A DNA stretch of 64,000 nucleotides, taken from Acidimicrobiaceae bacterium. GTDB lineage: Bacteria; Actinomycetota; Acidimicrobiia; Acidimicrobiales; Ilumatobacteraceae. The position numbers and the translations under genes are program-made. The stretch's first letter is position 1. Each line of letters opens with the position of its first letter. The notes beneath the pieces are model-generated. The model saw nothing but the letters and a program-made list of their open reading frames with translations, did not search any database and was not told where the DNA came from. Of the stretch, positions 27,862 to 36,533 are shown piece by piece. The stretch lies in contig JADKGZ010000020.1 in assembly GCA_016722025.1 (NCBI GenBank), forward strand, positions 1-64,000, in the 5' to 3' direction.

Positions 27862-29487
27862 GTGGGTTCGACACGAAACACCGACGACAGTGAGGCGGGC
27901 GGCTCGATCGCCGCCGCTGTGGCCGACGAGCGACCTGATGGCGACGAACTGCCGTCGGAACCGACCGAGCGGCTCTCGTGGGTGAGGGTTGCGGCCATCG
28001 TTGCGATCGTCGGTCTCGTCGCCGCGGGCTTCGCCTTCGCCGGGAAGCGATTGACGGCCGACGACGAGCTGCTCGATCGGTCGTGGAGCGTCCCCTACGT
28101 CGACGTCACGTTGACCCCGACCTATCAGTTCCAGAACCCGCAGTCGAACCCGGCGCGAGACATCGCGCTCGCGTTCGTGGTGGCGGATCCCGACGAACCC
28201 TGCGACCCCAGCTGGGGTGGCGCGTATTCGCTGGACGACGCTGCGCGCGACCTCGAGCTCGACCGTCGGATCACGCAGCTGAGGGCCGCCGGCGGCGACA
28301 TCATGGTCTCGTTCGGTGGTCAGGCGAACAGTGAGCTGGCGTTCGTGTGCACCGACGACGCCGACCTCGCCAGTGCGTATCGCAGCGTGGTGGAGCGCTA
28401 CGACCTCCACGCCATCGATCTCGACATCGAGAACGCCGACATCGCCGACACGCCGTCGATCGAGCGTCGCGCCCAAGCGGTCGCGACCGTCCAAGCCGAA
28501 CGAGCGGCCGCGGGCGACGAGCTCGATGTCTGGCTGACGCTGCCGGCCTCGAGGTCGGGGTTGACCGACGACGGTGTCGCACTGGTGACGGCGACCATCG
28601 ACGGCGGTGTCGATCTGACCGGGGTCAACCTGATGACGATGAACTTCGGCAGCGCCGACGAACCCACCAGCGACATGCTGGCGGCGACCAAGGCGGCGCT
28701 GGAGGCTGCCGTGGGACAGGTCGCCGACATCTATCGCGGCCAGGGTGTCGCGCTCGCCGATTCGGAACGGTGGACCAAGCTCGGTGCCACGCCGATGATC
28801 GGCCAGAACGACGTGATCGGCGAGGTGTTCACGCTCGACGATGCCAAGGGCCTGGCCGACTTCGCGATGGCCAAGGGCCTGGGCCGGGTCTCCACCTGGT
28901 CGTTGAACCGCGATGCTCCGTGCAGTGCATCGTTTGCCGACGTGATGGTGCTGTCCAACACGTGCAGCAGCGTTGCGCAGGAGCCACTCGACTTCGCCAA
29001 CGTCTTCACCGTGTTGCCGGGTCGAGCGGCTTCGCTGCCGCAGGGCGACGCGGTGACGGTGATCGATCGGCCGCAGGTGGCCGACGACCCGGCAACGAGC
29101 CCGTATCCGATCTGGCGTCCCGATGCGCAGTACCCGGGCAGCTACAAGGTCGTGCGGCGCGGCATGGTGTACGAAGCCAAGTGGTACAACCAGGGCGCCG
29201 AGCCGGGGTCGACGACCGGCAACCCGTGGGACAGCCCATGGTCGCTGATCGGCCCCGTGCAACCCGACGACGTGCCGTTCGCGCCGACGACGCTCGCGCC
29301 CGGCACCCACCCCGAGTGGAGCCCGCTGCCCCTGTACTCGCGTGGCGAGATGGTGCTGTTCGACGGGCTGCCGTACGAGGCGCGGTGGCCGAACCGGGGC
29401 GAGCCGCCGTCGCTGCTGTTCCCTGTCGGCCCCGACTCGGCATGGGAGCCGATCTTCACCCTGCGCGGCGAGCCGACGTCGCCCTGA
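27862..29487 (+). CDS. Exported GH18-like glycosidase with two carbohydrate-binding repeats
   Basis: A 541-residue membrane-anchored protein. One signal-anchor helix (residues 41-61) follows a 40-residue acidic cytoplasmic tail. The outer domain (about 75-350) has GH18/chitinase features: the beta-3 segment IMVSFGG (147-153) and the catalytic-strand motif DLDIE (186-190), matching DxDxE with Glu 190 as proton donor, then VNLMTMNFGS. Two C-terminal repeats (about 412-470 and 480-535; PWSLIGP, YEAKWYNQG and YEARWPNRG) resemble carbohydrate-binding family 5/12 modules. GTG 27862 opens the frame just downstream of CAGGATCATC. Role inferred: trimming or release of the polymer made by the divergent synthase. 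Confidence 0.85.
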   Translation: MGSTRNTDDSEAGGSIAAAVADERPDGDELPSEPTERLSWVRVAAIVAIVGLVAAGFAFAGKRLTADDELLDRSWSVPYVDVTLTPTYQFQNPQSNPARDIALAFVVADPDEPCDPSWGGAYSLDDAARDLELDRRITQLRAAGGDIMVSFGGQANSELAFVCTDDADLASAYRSVVERYDLHAIDLDIENADIADTPSIERRAQAVATVQAERAAAGDELDVWLTLPASRSGLTDDGVALVTATIDGGVDLTGVNLMTMNFGSADEPTSDMLAATKAALEAAVGQVADIYRGQGVALADSERWTKLGATPMIGQNDVIGEVFTLDDAKGLADFAMAKGLGRVSTWSLNRDAPCSASFADVMVLSNTCSSVAQEPLDFANVFTVLPGRAASLPQGDAVTVIDRPQVADDPATSPYPIWRPDAQYPGSYKVVRRGMVYEAKWYNQGAEPGSTTGNPWDSPWSLIGPVQPDDVPFAPTTLAPGTHPEWSPLPLYSRGEMVLFDGLPYEARWPNRGEPPSLLFPVGPDSAWEPIFTLRGEPTSP

Positions 29488-29563
29488 CCGAACACCGCTG
29501 CTCGAACGGCGGGCGAGGGCGTCACCGGGCCCGGAGAGAGCGCGTGCGGTAACGTCGCCACCC

Positions 29564-31920
29564 GTGGGATCCGTTCTGGTGGGCATCGCCTTCGCCGCGC
29601 TGTTCACCGTCTGGTGGGTGACGAAGGCCGACTGGTCGCGCCACGAAGGTGGTGCCGAACCCCGGTCGCGACAGCCGTACACCCCACCTCCGGGCGCCTC
29701 GTCGCTCGTCTCGTGGGAGGCCGAGCACGGCACGACCTTCCGGCCCGACGTGGAAGGCCTTCGCTCCGTGGCGGTGCTGCTGGTGCTGGTGTACCACGCC
29801 AAGTTCGGCATCGTCTCGGGCGGGTTCATCGGCGTCGACGTCTTCTTCGTGCTCTCCGGCTACCTCATCACCGCACTGCTGCTGCGTGAGCTGGCCACCA
29901 CCGGAACCGTGTCGCTGGCCAACTTCTGGGCTCGCCGAGCGCGACGCCTGCTGCCCGCGTCGGGTGTGGTGCTGCTGGCCACTCTCGTCGCCGGCCGTTT
30001 CATGCTCGACGGCCTCTCGCAGGGCGAGCTCGCTCGCGATGCCATCGCCGCCTGCTTGTTCGTCGCCAACATCCGCTTCTGAAGGTGGGCACCGACTACC
30101 TGTCGGAGGGCTTGCGCGAATCGCCGCTGCTGCACTTCTGGTCGCTGGCGGTGGAGGAGCAGTTCTACCTCGTGTGGCCAGGCCTGCTGATGCTGCTGGT
30201 GCGCGTGGCCCGGCTCTCTCGCCGAACGCTGGGCGCCGTCATCGGTGTGATGTGGGTGGTGTCGTTCGCAGCATGCGTGAAGCTGACGCACGACTCGCAG
30301 CCGTGGGCGTTCTTCATGTTGCCCGCGCGTGCGTGGGAGCTGCTCACCGGCGCCGCGCTGGCGCTCGCCGGTGGTCGCTTGCTGCGGGCCAATCGCCAGC
30401 TGGTGGCGATGCTCGGCTGGCTCGGGTTGGGTGTCATCCTGGCCTGCAGCGTCCAGTTCAGCCAGGCCACCAGCTTCCCCGGTTACGCGGCGCTGCTGCC
30501 GGTGGTGGCCACCATGCTCGTGCTCAACGCCGGCCCGGCGCCCGACGGGCCGGCACTGATCCTGCGTACCAAGCCGATGCAGTGGGTCGGTGCCCGCTCG
30601 TATGCCATCTACCTGTGGCACTTCCCGATGCTGGTGCTGGTCGGCGCCAAGTGGGGCGAGAGCGGGCGGATCGACGCGCTGCCGGTGGCGACGCGCATCG
30701 CGCTGCTGCTCGGCTCGGTCGGCCTGGCAGCGGTGAGCTACCACTTCATCGAGAACCCCGTGCGGCACTCGCGAGGGTTGTCGGCGGTACCCGCGCGCAG
30801 CCTGGTGATGGGTGCGTGGGTGGCCATCATCGGTGTCGGCGGCGCCGCCCTGCTGTTGCACAACCCGCCGTCGCTCTCAGCCGGTGGGGAAGTGGCGGCC
30901 CCCACGCTGGTCGTGGATGCCGGCGCGCTGGTGACGACGACGGCGGCACCCGTCTCGACGGCCACGACCGTTGCGGCGGATGCGAGCACCACGACCGTTG
31001 CGGTCGCCACCACCACCACCACCACGACTGCGGCGATCGCGGTGGCCGACGCATCGAAGGACAACCCCGCCGCGCTGGCACCGCTCATCGCTGCCAACCT
31101 GCCGGTGCTGACCGAAGCGGTGAACACCAGCAAGGTGCCCAGCAACCTGACACCCGGGCTGAACAGCGCGCGCGACGACCTGCCGCAGGTGTACGACAAC
31201 GGGTGCATCCTGGATGTCGGCGACAACTCGCCGAAGCAGTGCATCTACGGCGATGCCAACGGCGGCGTCACCATCGTGCTCTTCGGCGACTCGCATGCCG
31301 CCGAATGGATGCCGGCGCTGCACAAGGTGTCGGTCGCCAACGGCTGGCGCCTCGTGGTGCACGTGAAGAAGGCCTGCCCCGACGCGGAGATACCCACCGA
31401 CAAGGACCCCAACGGCACCGATTGCGCGGTGTGGCGTCGCGATGTGATCGGCCTCATCGGTGGCCTGCAGCCGGATCTCGTGATCATGTCGTCGTATCGC
31501 TACAAGCAGGTGGGTGCCGCCAGCGGGCGCGATCCCGACACGGTGTGGCAGGAGGGCATCGACCTCACCGTGTCGAAGGTGCGGCCGCTCACCACGCACC
31601 TGCTGCTGCTGGGCGATTCGCCGACACCGAAGGAAGACATCCCCAGCTGCCTCGCCGGCAACCTGTCGAACGTGGCCCAGTGCATGGACTCGCGCGACGG
31701 CGCGGTGCGGCCCGCGCGGTTGGCGGTCGAGCGCGACGTGGCCAGGAAGTACGACGCCGACTTCGTGCCCACCAGCGACTGGTTGTGCACCGACGCGGCG
31801 TGCCCGGTGATCGTCGGCAACGTGCTGATGTACCGCGACAACAGCCACATCACGGCCACCGCCGCCGAGCTGCTGTCGCCATACCTCGAGGCCGCAGTGA
31901 AGTCGATCCTCGGCGGTTGA
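29564..31920 (+). CDS. OafA-type acyltransferase-3/SGNH fusion, one frameshift
   Basis: A membrane O-acyltransferase of about 785 residues. The acyltransferase-3 part starts after a short extra helix, with FRPDVEGLRSVAVLLVLVYH (the R...H motif), GGFIGVDVFFVLSGYLI, LHFWSLAVEEQFYLVWP, and about ten helices. A Thr/Ala-rich linker follows, then a periplasm-facing SGNH esterase-like domain with the nucleophile block GDSH (VLFGDSHAAEW) and the C-terminal DxxH block (RDNSHIT). The frame breaks at about 30078, where TTCTGAAGGTG should read TTCTGGAAGGTG (F-W-K-V). The total is then a whole number of codons, suggesting a missing base. GTG 29564 has TAACGT 8 nt upstream. Likely role: O-acetylating the polymer of this locus. 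Confidence 0.88.
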
Positions 31921-32029
31921 GTCAGGGTTCGCTCACACCTGATTCTCGGAGTGCTCGCACCCGAGCGCGCTGCCGGCTCGCTACGTTGCAACTGCGGCAA
32001 CGGAGCCGCTCCGAACGAAGGAGCTCACG

Positions 32030-32419
32030 ATGACACGCAAGCTGATCCTGTCGGCGACACTCGCCACCCTGGTCGCAACGGCTGCTGCCGGCACGGCCCT
32101 CGCGGCCGACGGCCGCGGCATGGGCATGGGCGACCGCGGCCGCGACGGGCACCCCGTCTTCGGCATGCTGCTGCTCGCCATCGTGGCGGCCCTCGCCGTG
32201 CTGGCGACCTGGCTGGTCATCCGTCGTCGCCCCACCCTCGCGACCGCCGGCACCGCACCCGCTGCGCTGCAACCCTCACCCACCGCTTCCGCGGAGGGCA
32301 TCCTCGCCGAGCGACTCGCTCGCAGCGAGATCTCCGCCGACGACTACCGCACCACGCTCGCCGCACTCCGCGGGTCGGCGGCACCGGCATCCGATGCACA
32401 GGGGCCCGACGTCTCCTAG
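32030..32419 (+). CDS. Small membrane protein with SHOCT-like tail
   Basis: A 129-residue product. The N-terminal signal-like helix (residues 5-25, ending TALAAD) is followed by a Gly/Asp/Arg-rich loop (GRGMGMGDRGRDG), a second helix (HPVFGMLLLAIVAALAVLAT), and a C-terminal SHOCT motif (ILAERLARSEISADDYRTTL), the short domain found at the ends of many small membrane proteins. AAGGAG precedes ATG 32030. The stop TAG (32417) also forms part of the next gene's hexamer. Function unknown; it is 110 bp downstream of the acyltransferase and may belong to that transcript. Confidence 0.8.
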   Translation: MTRKLILSATLATLVATAAAGTALAADGRGMGMGDRGRDGHPVFGMLLLAIVAALAVLATWLVIRRRPTLATAGTAPAALQPSPTASAEGILAERLARSEISADDYRTTLAALRGSAAPASDAQGPDVS

Positions 32420-32428
32420 GGTGACCCG

Positions 32429-33343
32429 ATGACCCGTCCGTGCAAGATCGGTGTGCAACTGCCGGAAGTCGAGCGATTCGTTCCCTGGCCCGAGCTCATC
32501 GCGATGGCTCGCAGCGCCGAGGAGGTGGGGTTCGACTCCATCTGGCTCGGCGACCACCTGCTCTACGACCTGCCCGACGGCACCGTGCGCGGCCCGTGGG
32601 AGGTGTTCACGTCACTCGCCGCGCTGGCGGCCGTCACCTCGCGTGTGCAGCTCGGTTCGCTGGTTGCCTCGCTGGGGTTCCACGAGCCGGCGATGCTGGC
32701 CAAGATGGCCGCCACCGTCGACGGCATCTCGGGTGGTCGGCTCATCCTCGGTGTCGGCGCCGGCTGGAACCGGCGCGAGTACGACGCCTACGGGTTCTCG
32801 TACGACCACCGCGTCGACCGCTTCGAGGAGGCCTTCGGTGTCATTCGCCGGTTGCTCGCCGGCGACACCGTCACTCACACCGGGGTGTACTACACGCTCG
32901 ACAGTTGCGTCGTCGATCCGCCGGCAACCCGTCCCGGCGGCCCGCTGCTGATGCTCGGGTCAAACAGCCCGCGCATGCTGTCGATCGGCCTGCCCCACGT
33001 GCACCAGTGGAACGTGTGGTGGAGCCTGTACGGCAACACCCCCGAGGGCTTCGCCGCGGTCGTGGCCGACGTGCGCGCACGCACTGAAGCGGTGGGCCGC
33101 GACCCCGACGAGGTGGAGGCCACGGCCTGCGTGTACGTGCAGCTGCCCAGTGGCGGCGGCCGCACGATGGGCGACCCCACCAGCACCTCGGCGCCACCGG
33201 TCGCCGGCACCACGCGTCAGATCGCCGACCGGCTGGCAGCGTTCGCCGCCGCCGGTGCCCACCACCTGCAACTGGTGGTCGACCCCATCACCCAGCCCGC
33301 CATCGAGCAACTGGGTGAGGTGCTGGCCGCCCTCGACGCCTGA
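32429..33343 (+). CDS. LLM-class F420-dependent oxidoreductase
   Basis: A 304-residue TIM-barrel enzyme of the luciferase-like group. It begins CKIGVQLPEVERFVPWPELI, with SIWLGDHLLYDLPDGTVRGPWE, then SRVQLGSLVASLGFHEPAMLAK and GGRLILGVGAGWNRREYDAYG, the last being the strand and loop that bind the deazaflavin phosphate in F420-dependent members. ATG 32429 has TAGGGT (32417-32422) only 6 nt upstream. Substrate unknown. With the deazaflavin nitroreductase at 20 kb it supports an F420-using organism. Confidence 0.88.
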   Translation: MTRPCKIGVQLPEVERFVPWPELIAMARSAEEVGFDSIWLGDHLLYDLPDGTVRGPWEVFTSLAALAAVTSRVQLGSLVASLGFHEPAMLAKMAATVDGISGGRLILGVGAGWNRREYDAYGFSYDHRVDRFEEAFGVIRRLLAGDTVTHTGVYYTLDSCVVDPPATRPGGPLLMLGSNSPRMLSIGLPHVHQWNVWWSLYGNTPEGFAAVVADVRARTEAVGRDPDEVEATACVYVQLPSGGGRTMGDPTSTSAPPVAGTTRQIADRLAAFAAAGAHHLQLVVDPITQPAIEQLGEVLAALDA

Positions 33344-33350
33344 CCCTCGA

Positions 33351-33367
33351 CGCCCGACCCTCGGGCG
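33351..33367. terminator. Hairpin between convergent genes
   Basis: CGCCCGA and TCGGGCG form a perfect 7-bp stem with a CCC loop in the 31-bp gap between the F420 oxidoreductase stop and the converging bicupin gene. There is no T tract. Confidence 0.45.
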
Positions 33368-33374
33368 CGGCGCC

Positions 33375-34451
33375 TCAGGGTGTGGCCGGCAGCGTCACGT
33401 CGAGCAGTTGCGCGTCGGCGGTGGGGTCGCTCAGCGTGAACGGCGTGTGCGACGGCATCACGAAGGAGTCGCCTTCCAGCAGCCGCAGCGGTTGGTCGTC
33501 GGCCCGTTGCAGCGTGATCGCCCCGTCGAGCACGAAGTGGAACATGAGCTCGGCCTCGTGCTGAGTGGTGACGGGCGCAGGGCTGCCCACCGGGCGCACC
33601 ACTCGCACGCCGGCAACGCCATCCATCGCCACGCCGATGCCGGTGTCGCGGTACTCGTACCCGGCCAGTCGCCACGGCGCCCACGACGCGGTCGCCGCCT
33701 GGTGGAACACGAACCGGTGGCCATCGGCGCCGTATCCGCGGTGCGGCAGGGTGCGGCCGGTCGGCAGCGTCGTCTCCGGGTCGCCCCATGTCTCGTGCTC
33801 GGCCGGGCAGCCGATCTCGATCACCTGCATCCGATCGCTGGCCTCCAACACCCGATGGCGGATGGTGGACGGCTGCAGGAAGCAGTCGCCCTCCTGCAGC
33901 AGCATCGGCTCGCCCTGGTCTTCGTAGGCCACGCGCACCCAGCCGCGGTAGCAGTAGATCATCTGGAACCGGATGTTGTGGAAGTGCACGTAGTCGGCCA
34001 CCGGCCCACCGTGGGGGATGAGGATGTGGGAGGCGATGAAGCGCCCGCCCAGCCTGCCGGGGATGAGGTCGCGATAGTTCATCCCGGCGCGGCCCTCGCC
34101 GAAGGCGCTGTCGTCATCGGCCATGCGTGTGAGCACGAACTCTTCCCGCAGCGGCGGGATCTCCAGCGGTGGGTTGGCGGCCGCGAACTCGATGACGGTG
34201 CCGTTGGGTGCGGTGACCGTGGCCGGCTCGCCATCGGTGGTGAGCAACCGCAGGTGAGCCGGCGGTGCGGCACTGCTCACCTCGAGGCGCAGGGTGAGGC
34301 CGAAGCCTTGCAGCACTGCCATGCGTGGGTGGTCGGCGGGCACGATGGTGCGCACCTTGAAGCCGATGCCGGTGAAGAAGTTGATGGTGGTGGAGATCGG
34401 CTCGCTGCACGGCAGCACGACCTGCGCCGACTCGACGTTGTGAGGGCTCAT
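33375..34451 (-). CDS. VOC-like/bicupin fusion, putative ring-cleavage-type protein
   Basis: A 358-residue cytoplasmic protein. Residues 1-60 look like half a glyoxalase/VOC module (VVLPCSEPISTTINFFTGIG, then ADHPRMAVLQGFGLTLRLE). From about 125 there are two cupin barrels: the first has the metal-type motif DYVHFHNIRFQMIYCYRGWV with GEPMLLQEGDCFLQPSTIRH, and the second has QHEAELMFHFVLDGAITLQ with LLEGDSFVMPSHTPF. The layout recalls homogentisate/gentisate-type dioxygenases but the family is not certain. ATG 34451 has TAGGCT 9 nt upstream. It lies downstream of the NicX-like gene on the same strand, which fits a ring-catabolism role. Confidence 0.7.
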   Translation of the reverse strand: MSPHNVESAQVVLPCSEPISTTINFFTGIGFKVRTIVPADHPRMAVLQGFGLTLRLEVSSAAPPAHLRLLTTDGEPATVTAPNGTVIEFAAANPPLEIPPLREEFVLTRMADDDSAFGEGRAGMNYRDLIPGRLGGRFIASHILIPHGGPVADYVHFHNIRFQMIYCYRGWVRVAYEDQGEPMLLQEGDCFLQPSTIRHRVLEASDRMQVIEIGCPAEHETWGDPETTLPTGRTLPHRGYGADGHRFVFHQAATASWAPWRLAGYEYRDTGIGVAMDGVAGVRVVRPVGSPAPVTTQHEAELMFHFVLDGAITLQRADDQPLRLLEGDSFVMPSHTPFTLSDPTADAQLLDVTLPATP

Positions 34452-34603
34452 GCGCCACCGAGCCTACGCACTGACCGGCCGCTGCCGCTGTTGGGAAGGC
34501 TCGGTGCGCAGCGACCTTCTGGGCGGAACTCGTCCCGGTGTGCGAGACGAATCGCTGCCAGGAGCCGTGCAGGGCGGCAGGTCGGCCGGGGTCGCCGAGA
34601 GGG

Positions 34604-35650
34604 TCAGGTGCTCGTTCGCAACTCGGGTGCGAGCACGCCTTCGGCGACCACCACCTCGCCGTCGAGGGCGATGGTGCAGTTGCGCATCGGCAGGTCGAAG
34701 TGGCCGGCGGTGAAGCGGCCGGCCAGTTCGTTGGCGCCGGTGGAGTACACGAAGTTGCCCGCGTAGACCCGAGCCTCGGTGCCCCAGGTCTCGCGCCTGT
34801 CGTACAGCTGCGACGAGTCCCACCTGGCCAGTTGGTTCATGCCCCACCCGACGTGGCTGGTGGCGTAGCTCTCGCGATCGCCGAAGGCGGCGAGGTAGCT
34901 GCGGAACAGGATGGCGTCGACGCCGTCGCCCTCGATGCGCTCGATGTGGTCGTCGGCAATGTGCAGCACCACCGACGATTGGATGAGGGTGTTGAACGTG
35001 AGGTTCATGTCGCCAGGAGCGAGGACGACGGTGCCGTTGACGGTGTGCGCAGCCGGGAACGCCGCCACCAGCCCGCCGGGCCAGTGAGCGATCGAGCCAG
35101 GGCCGCTGGTGAGGCCGGTCGAGCCGGCGGCTGCGGCGCCGTTCAGCTGCACGCTGAGGTCGGTGCCGGCTGCACTGGTGACGCGCATGAGAGATGCCGA
35201 GCTGAGCCACTGGTACCCCAGCTCGACCCTGCGTGGCATGTCGGGTTCCCATCCGATCCGCTCCAGCACCTCGGGGTGCTCGTTGGAGATCATCAGCACG
35301 CGAGCGCCGCCGGCGAGCACTTGGCCGAGCTCGGGGGAGTGCAGCAAACCCTCGACCGTGCAGTCGATGACGAGATCGCTGGCGGCCAGCGCGGCGATGA
35401 CCGCGGGGTGGCCGGCGAGTGCCTGCGAGGCGCCGGTGGAGCGGATGGGCACCGCGTGAGCCGCGGGTGGCGTGGGCACGACGACATCGAACACACGGCC
35501 TCCCAGCGATTGGGCCGCAAGGCGCGCCGTCTCCACGACCGACGGCCGGCTCTGCGACTCGCTGAGCACGGCCACTGTCTCGCCCTCGTGCAGCGCGCAC
35601 CGCGCGAAGTGCGCCGCGAACGCCTTGATGAAACGCCACTCGGTGGTCAT
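34604..35650 (-). CDS. NicX-like 2,5-dihydroxypyridine 5,6-dioxygenase
   Basis: A 348-residue protein of the NicX family (fold related to M29 aminopeptidases). The Pseudomonas enzyme opens 2,5-dihydroxypyridine to N-formylmaleamate with Fe(II). Matching stretches are LLHSPEL (103-108), the SHVGWGMN motif (265-272), the EARVYAGNFVYSTGAN motif (292-307) and GHFDLPMRNC (316-325). The iron ligands known for NicX (two His and an Asp) correspond to H266, H317 and D319. These matches are from memory of the NicX sequence, not a search. ATG 35650 overlaps the stop of the upstream hydrolase as ATGA. Automatic pipelines often call such genes leucyl aminopeptidase; the preserved iron triad argues otherwise. 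Confidence 0.78.
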   Translation of the reverse strand: MTTEWRFIKAFAAHFARCALHEGETVAVLSESQSRPSVVETARLAAQSLGGRVFDVVVPTPPAAHAVPIRSTGASQALAGHPAVIAALAASDLVIDCTVEGLLHSPELGQVLAGGARVLMISNEHPEVLERIGWEPDMPRRVELGYQWLSSASLMRVTSAAGTDLSVQLNGAAAAGSTGLTSGPGSIAHWPGGLVAAFPAAHTVNGTVVLAPGDMNLTFNTLIQSSVVLHIADDHIERIEGDGVDAILFRSYLAAFGDRESYATSHVGWGMNQLARWDSSQLYDRRETWGTEARVYAGNFVYSTGANELAGRFTAGHFDLPMRNCTIALDGEVVVAEGVLAPELRTST

Positions 35651-36458
35651 GAGGCCTCCAGGTCGATGATCGGATGGGCGACGAGATGCTCGGTGATGAG
35701 GCGGTTCACCTGCTCGGGTGCCTCCACGTTCAACAGATGACCGGCGTGCGGCACGATGACCAGTCGCGCATGGGGGAGGTGCTCGAGGAGGTACTCGGCG
35801 TACTCGGGTGGTGTCTCCTGGTCGAACTCGCCCACCAGCAGCAACGTCGGTTGCTTGATCAGCGGCAACAGCCTCCGTGTGTCATGAGTGACCAGGCAGT
35901 TGATGCTGCGGCGCAGGGCGGCGCCACTGATTCGAGCCATGGCCGCCCGCTGCCCTTCCAGCGCCGGTGCCGAGATCTGCGGACCGGCGATGCCGCGCAG
36001 CACCACTTCGGCGAAGTCGGCCGGCTCCTGGCCATCGTCGAGCGGCGCCAGCCGCGCGGCGCGCCAGGCATCCGGCAGGGTGCCGTCGAGCCCGAACCGA
36101 GGGCTGGTGGAGAGCAGCGTCAGCGACCGAACGCGATCGGGGTGCCATGCGGCCAGGTACTGCGCGATCATGCCGCCCATCGAGATGCCCACCACGTGCA
36201 CCTTCTGCGCGCCCAACTCGGTGATCCAGCCGGCCGCGGCCGACGCAAGTGCATGAAAGGTGTATGGCTCATCGGGCAGGGGAGCGGAGTTGCCGTAGCC
36301 GGGCAGATCCCACGCCGCCACTCGCCATCGATCGCTCAGCCCTGCAGCTGCGGTTCCCACGAGATGCGGCTGCCGCCGAGCCCGTGGAACAGCGCGACGA
36401 TCGAGCCGTCGCCGCACTCGCGCCACGCGAAGCGCGCGCCGTCCACGTCGTGAATCAT
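35647..36458 (-). CDS. Alpha/beta hydrolase coupled to NicX-like gene, one frameshift
   Basis: About 270 residues after restoring one base near 36345. The N-terminus MIHDVDGARFAWRECGDG and oxyanion segment ALFHGLGGSRISW lie in one frame. The rest, from GLSDRWRVAAWDLPGYGNSA, lies in another, with the nucleophile elbow GISMGG, acid region LLLVGEFDQETPPEYAEYL and catalytic His in VPHAGHLLNVE. In nicotinate degradation the step after NicX is NicD, an alpha/beta hydrolase that deformylates N-formylmaleamate; by position this gene is the NicD-like candidate, but its sequence is generic. ATG 36458 has CATACT 6 nt upstream with a TTGACA 16 bp further, inside the inverted repeat. Confidence 0.8.
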
Positions 36459-36483
36459 GTGGCGAGTATGGCAGGCCGGAGTC

Positions 36484-36506
36484 GTTTGTCAACACCGTTG
36501 ACAAAC
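36484..36506. promoter_or_regulatory. Operator: perfect 10-bp inverted repeat in a divergent promoter
   Basis: Arms GTTTGTCAAC (36484-36493) and GTTGACAAAC (36497-36506) are exact inverted repeats around a 3-nt centre (ACC). The left arm read on the minus strand supplies a TTGACA (-35) 16 bp from CATACT (36470-36465), which is 6 nt before the hydrolase ATG. The right arm supplies a TTGACA pointing toward the acyl-CoA dehydrogenase. A bound dimer would block both directions. The TetR-family gene at 37742 is the obvious candidate repressor (inference). Confidence 0.8.
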
Positions 36507-36533
36507 CGCGTCCGATCTGTTCAACTGCCATCC

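Noticed and set aside
30940..31040. ACC triplet run as a microsatellite or regulatory repeat
   Set aside because: It codes the Thr-rich linker between the acyltransferase and SGNH domains; low complexity at the protein level explains it.
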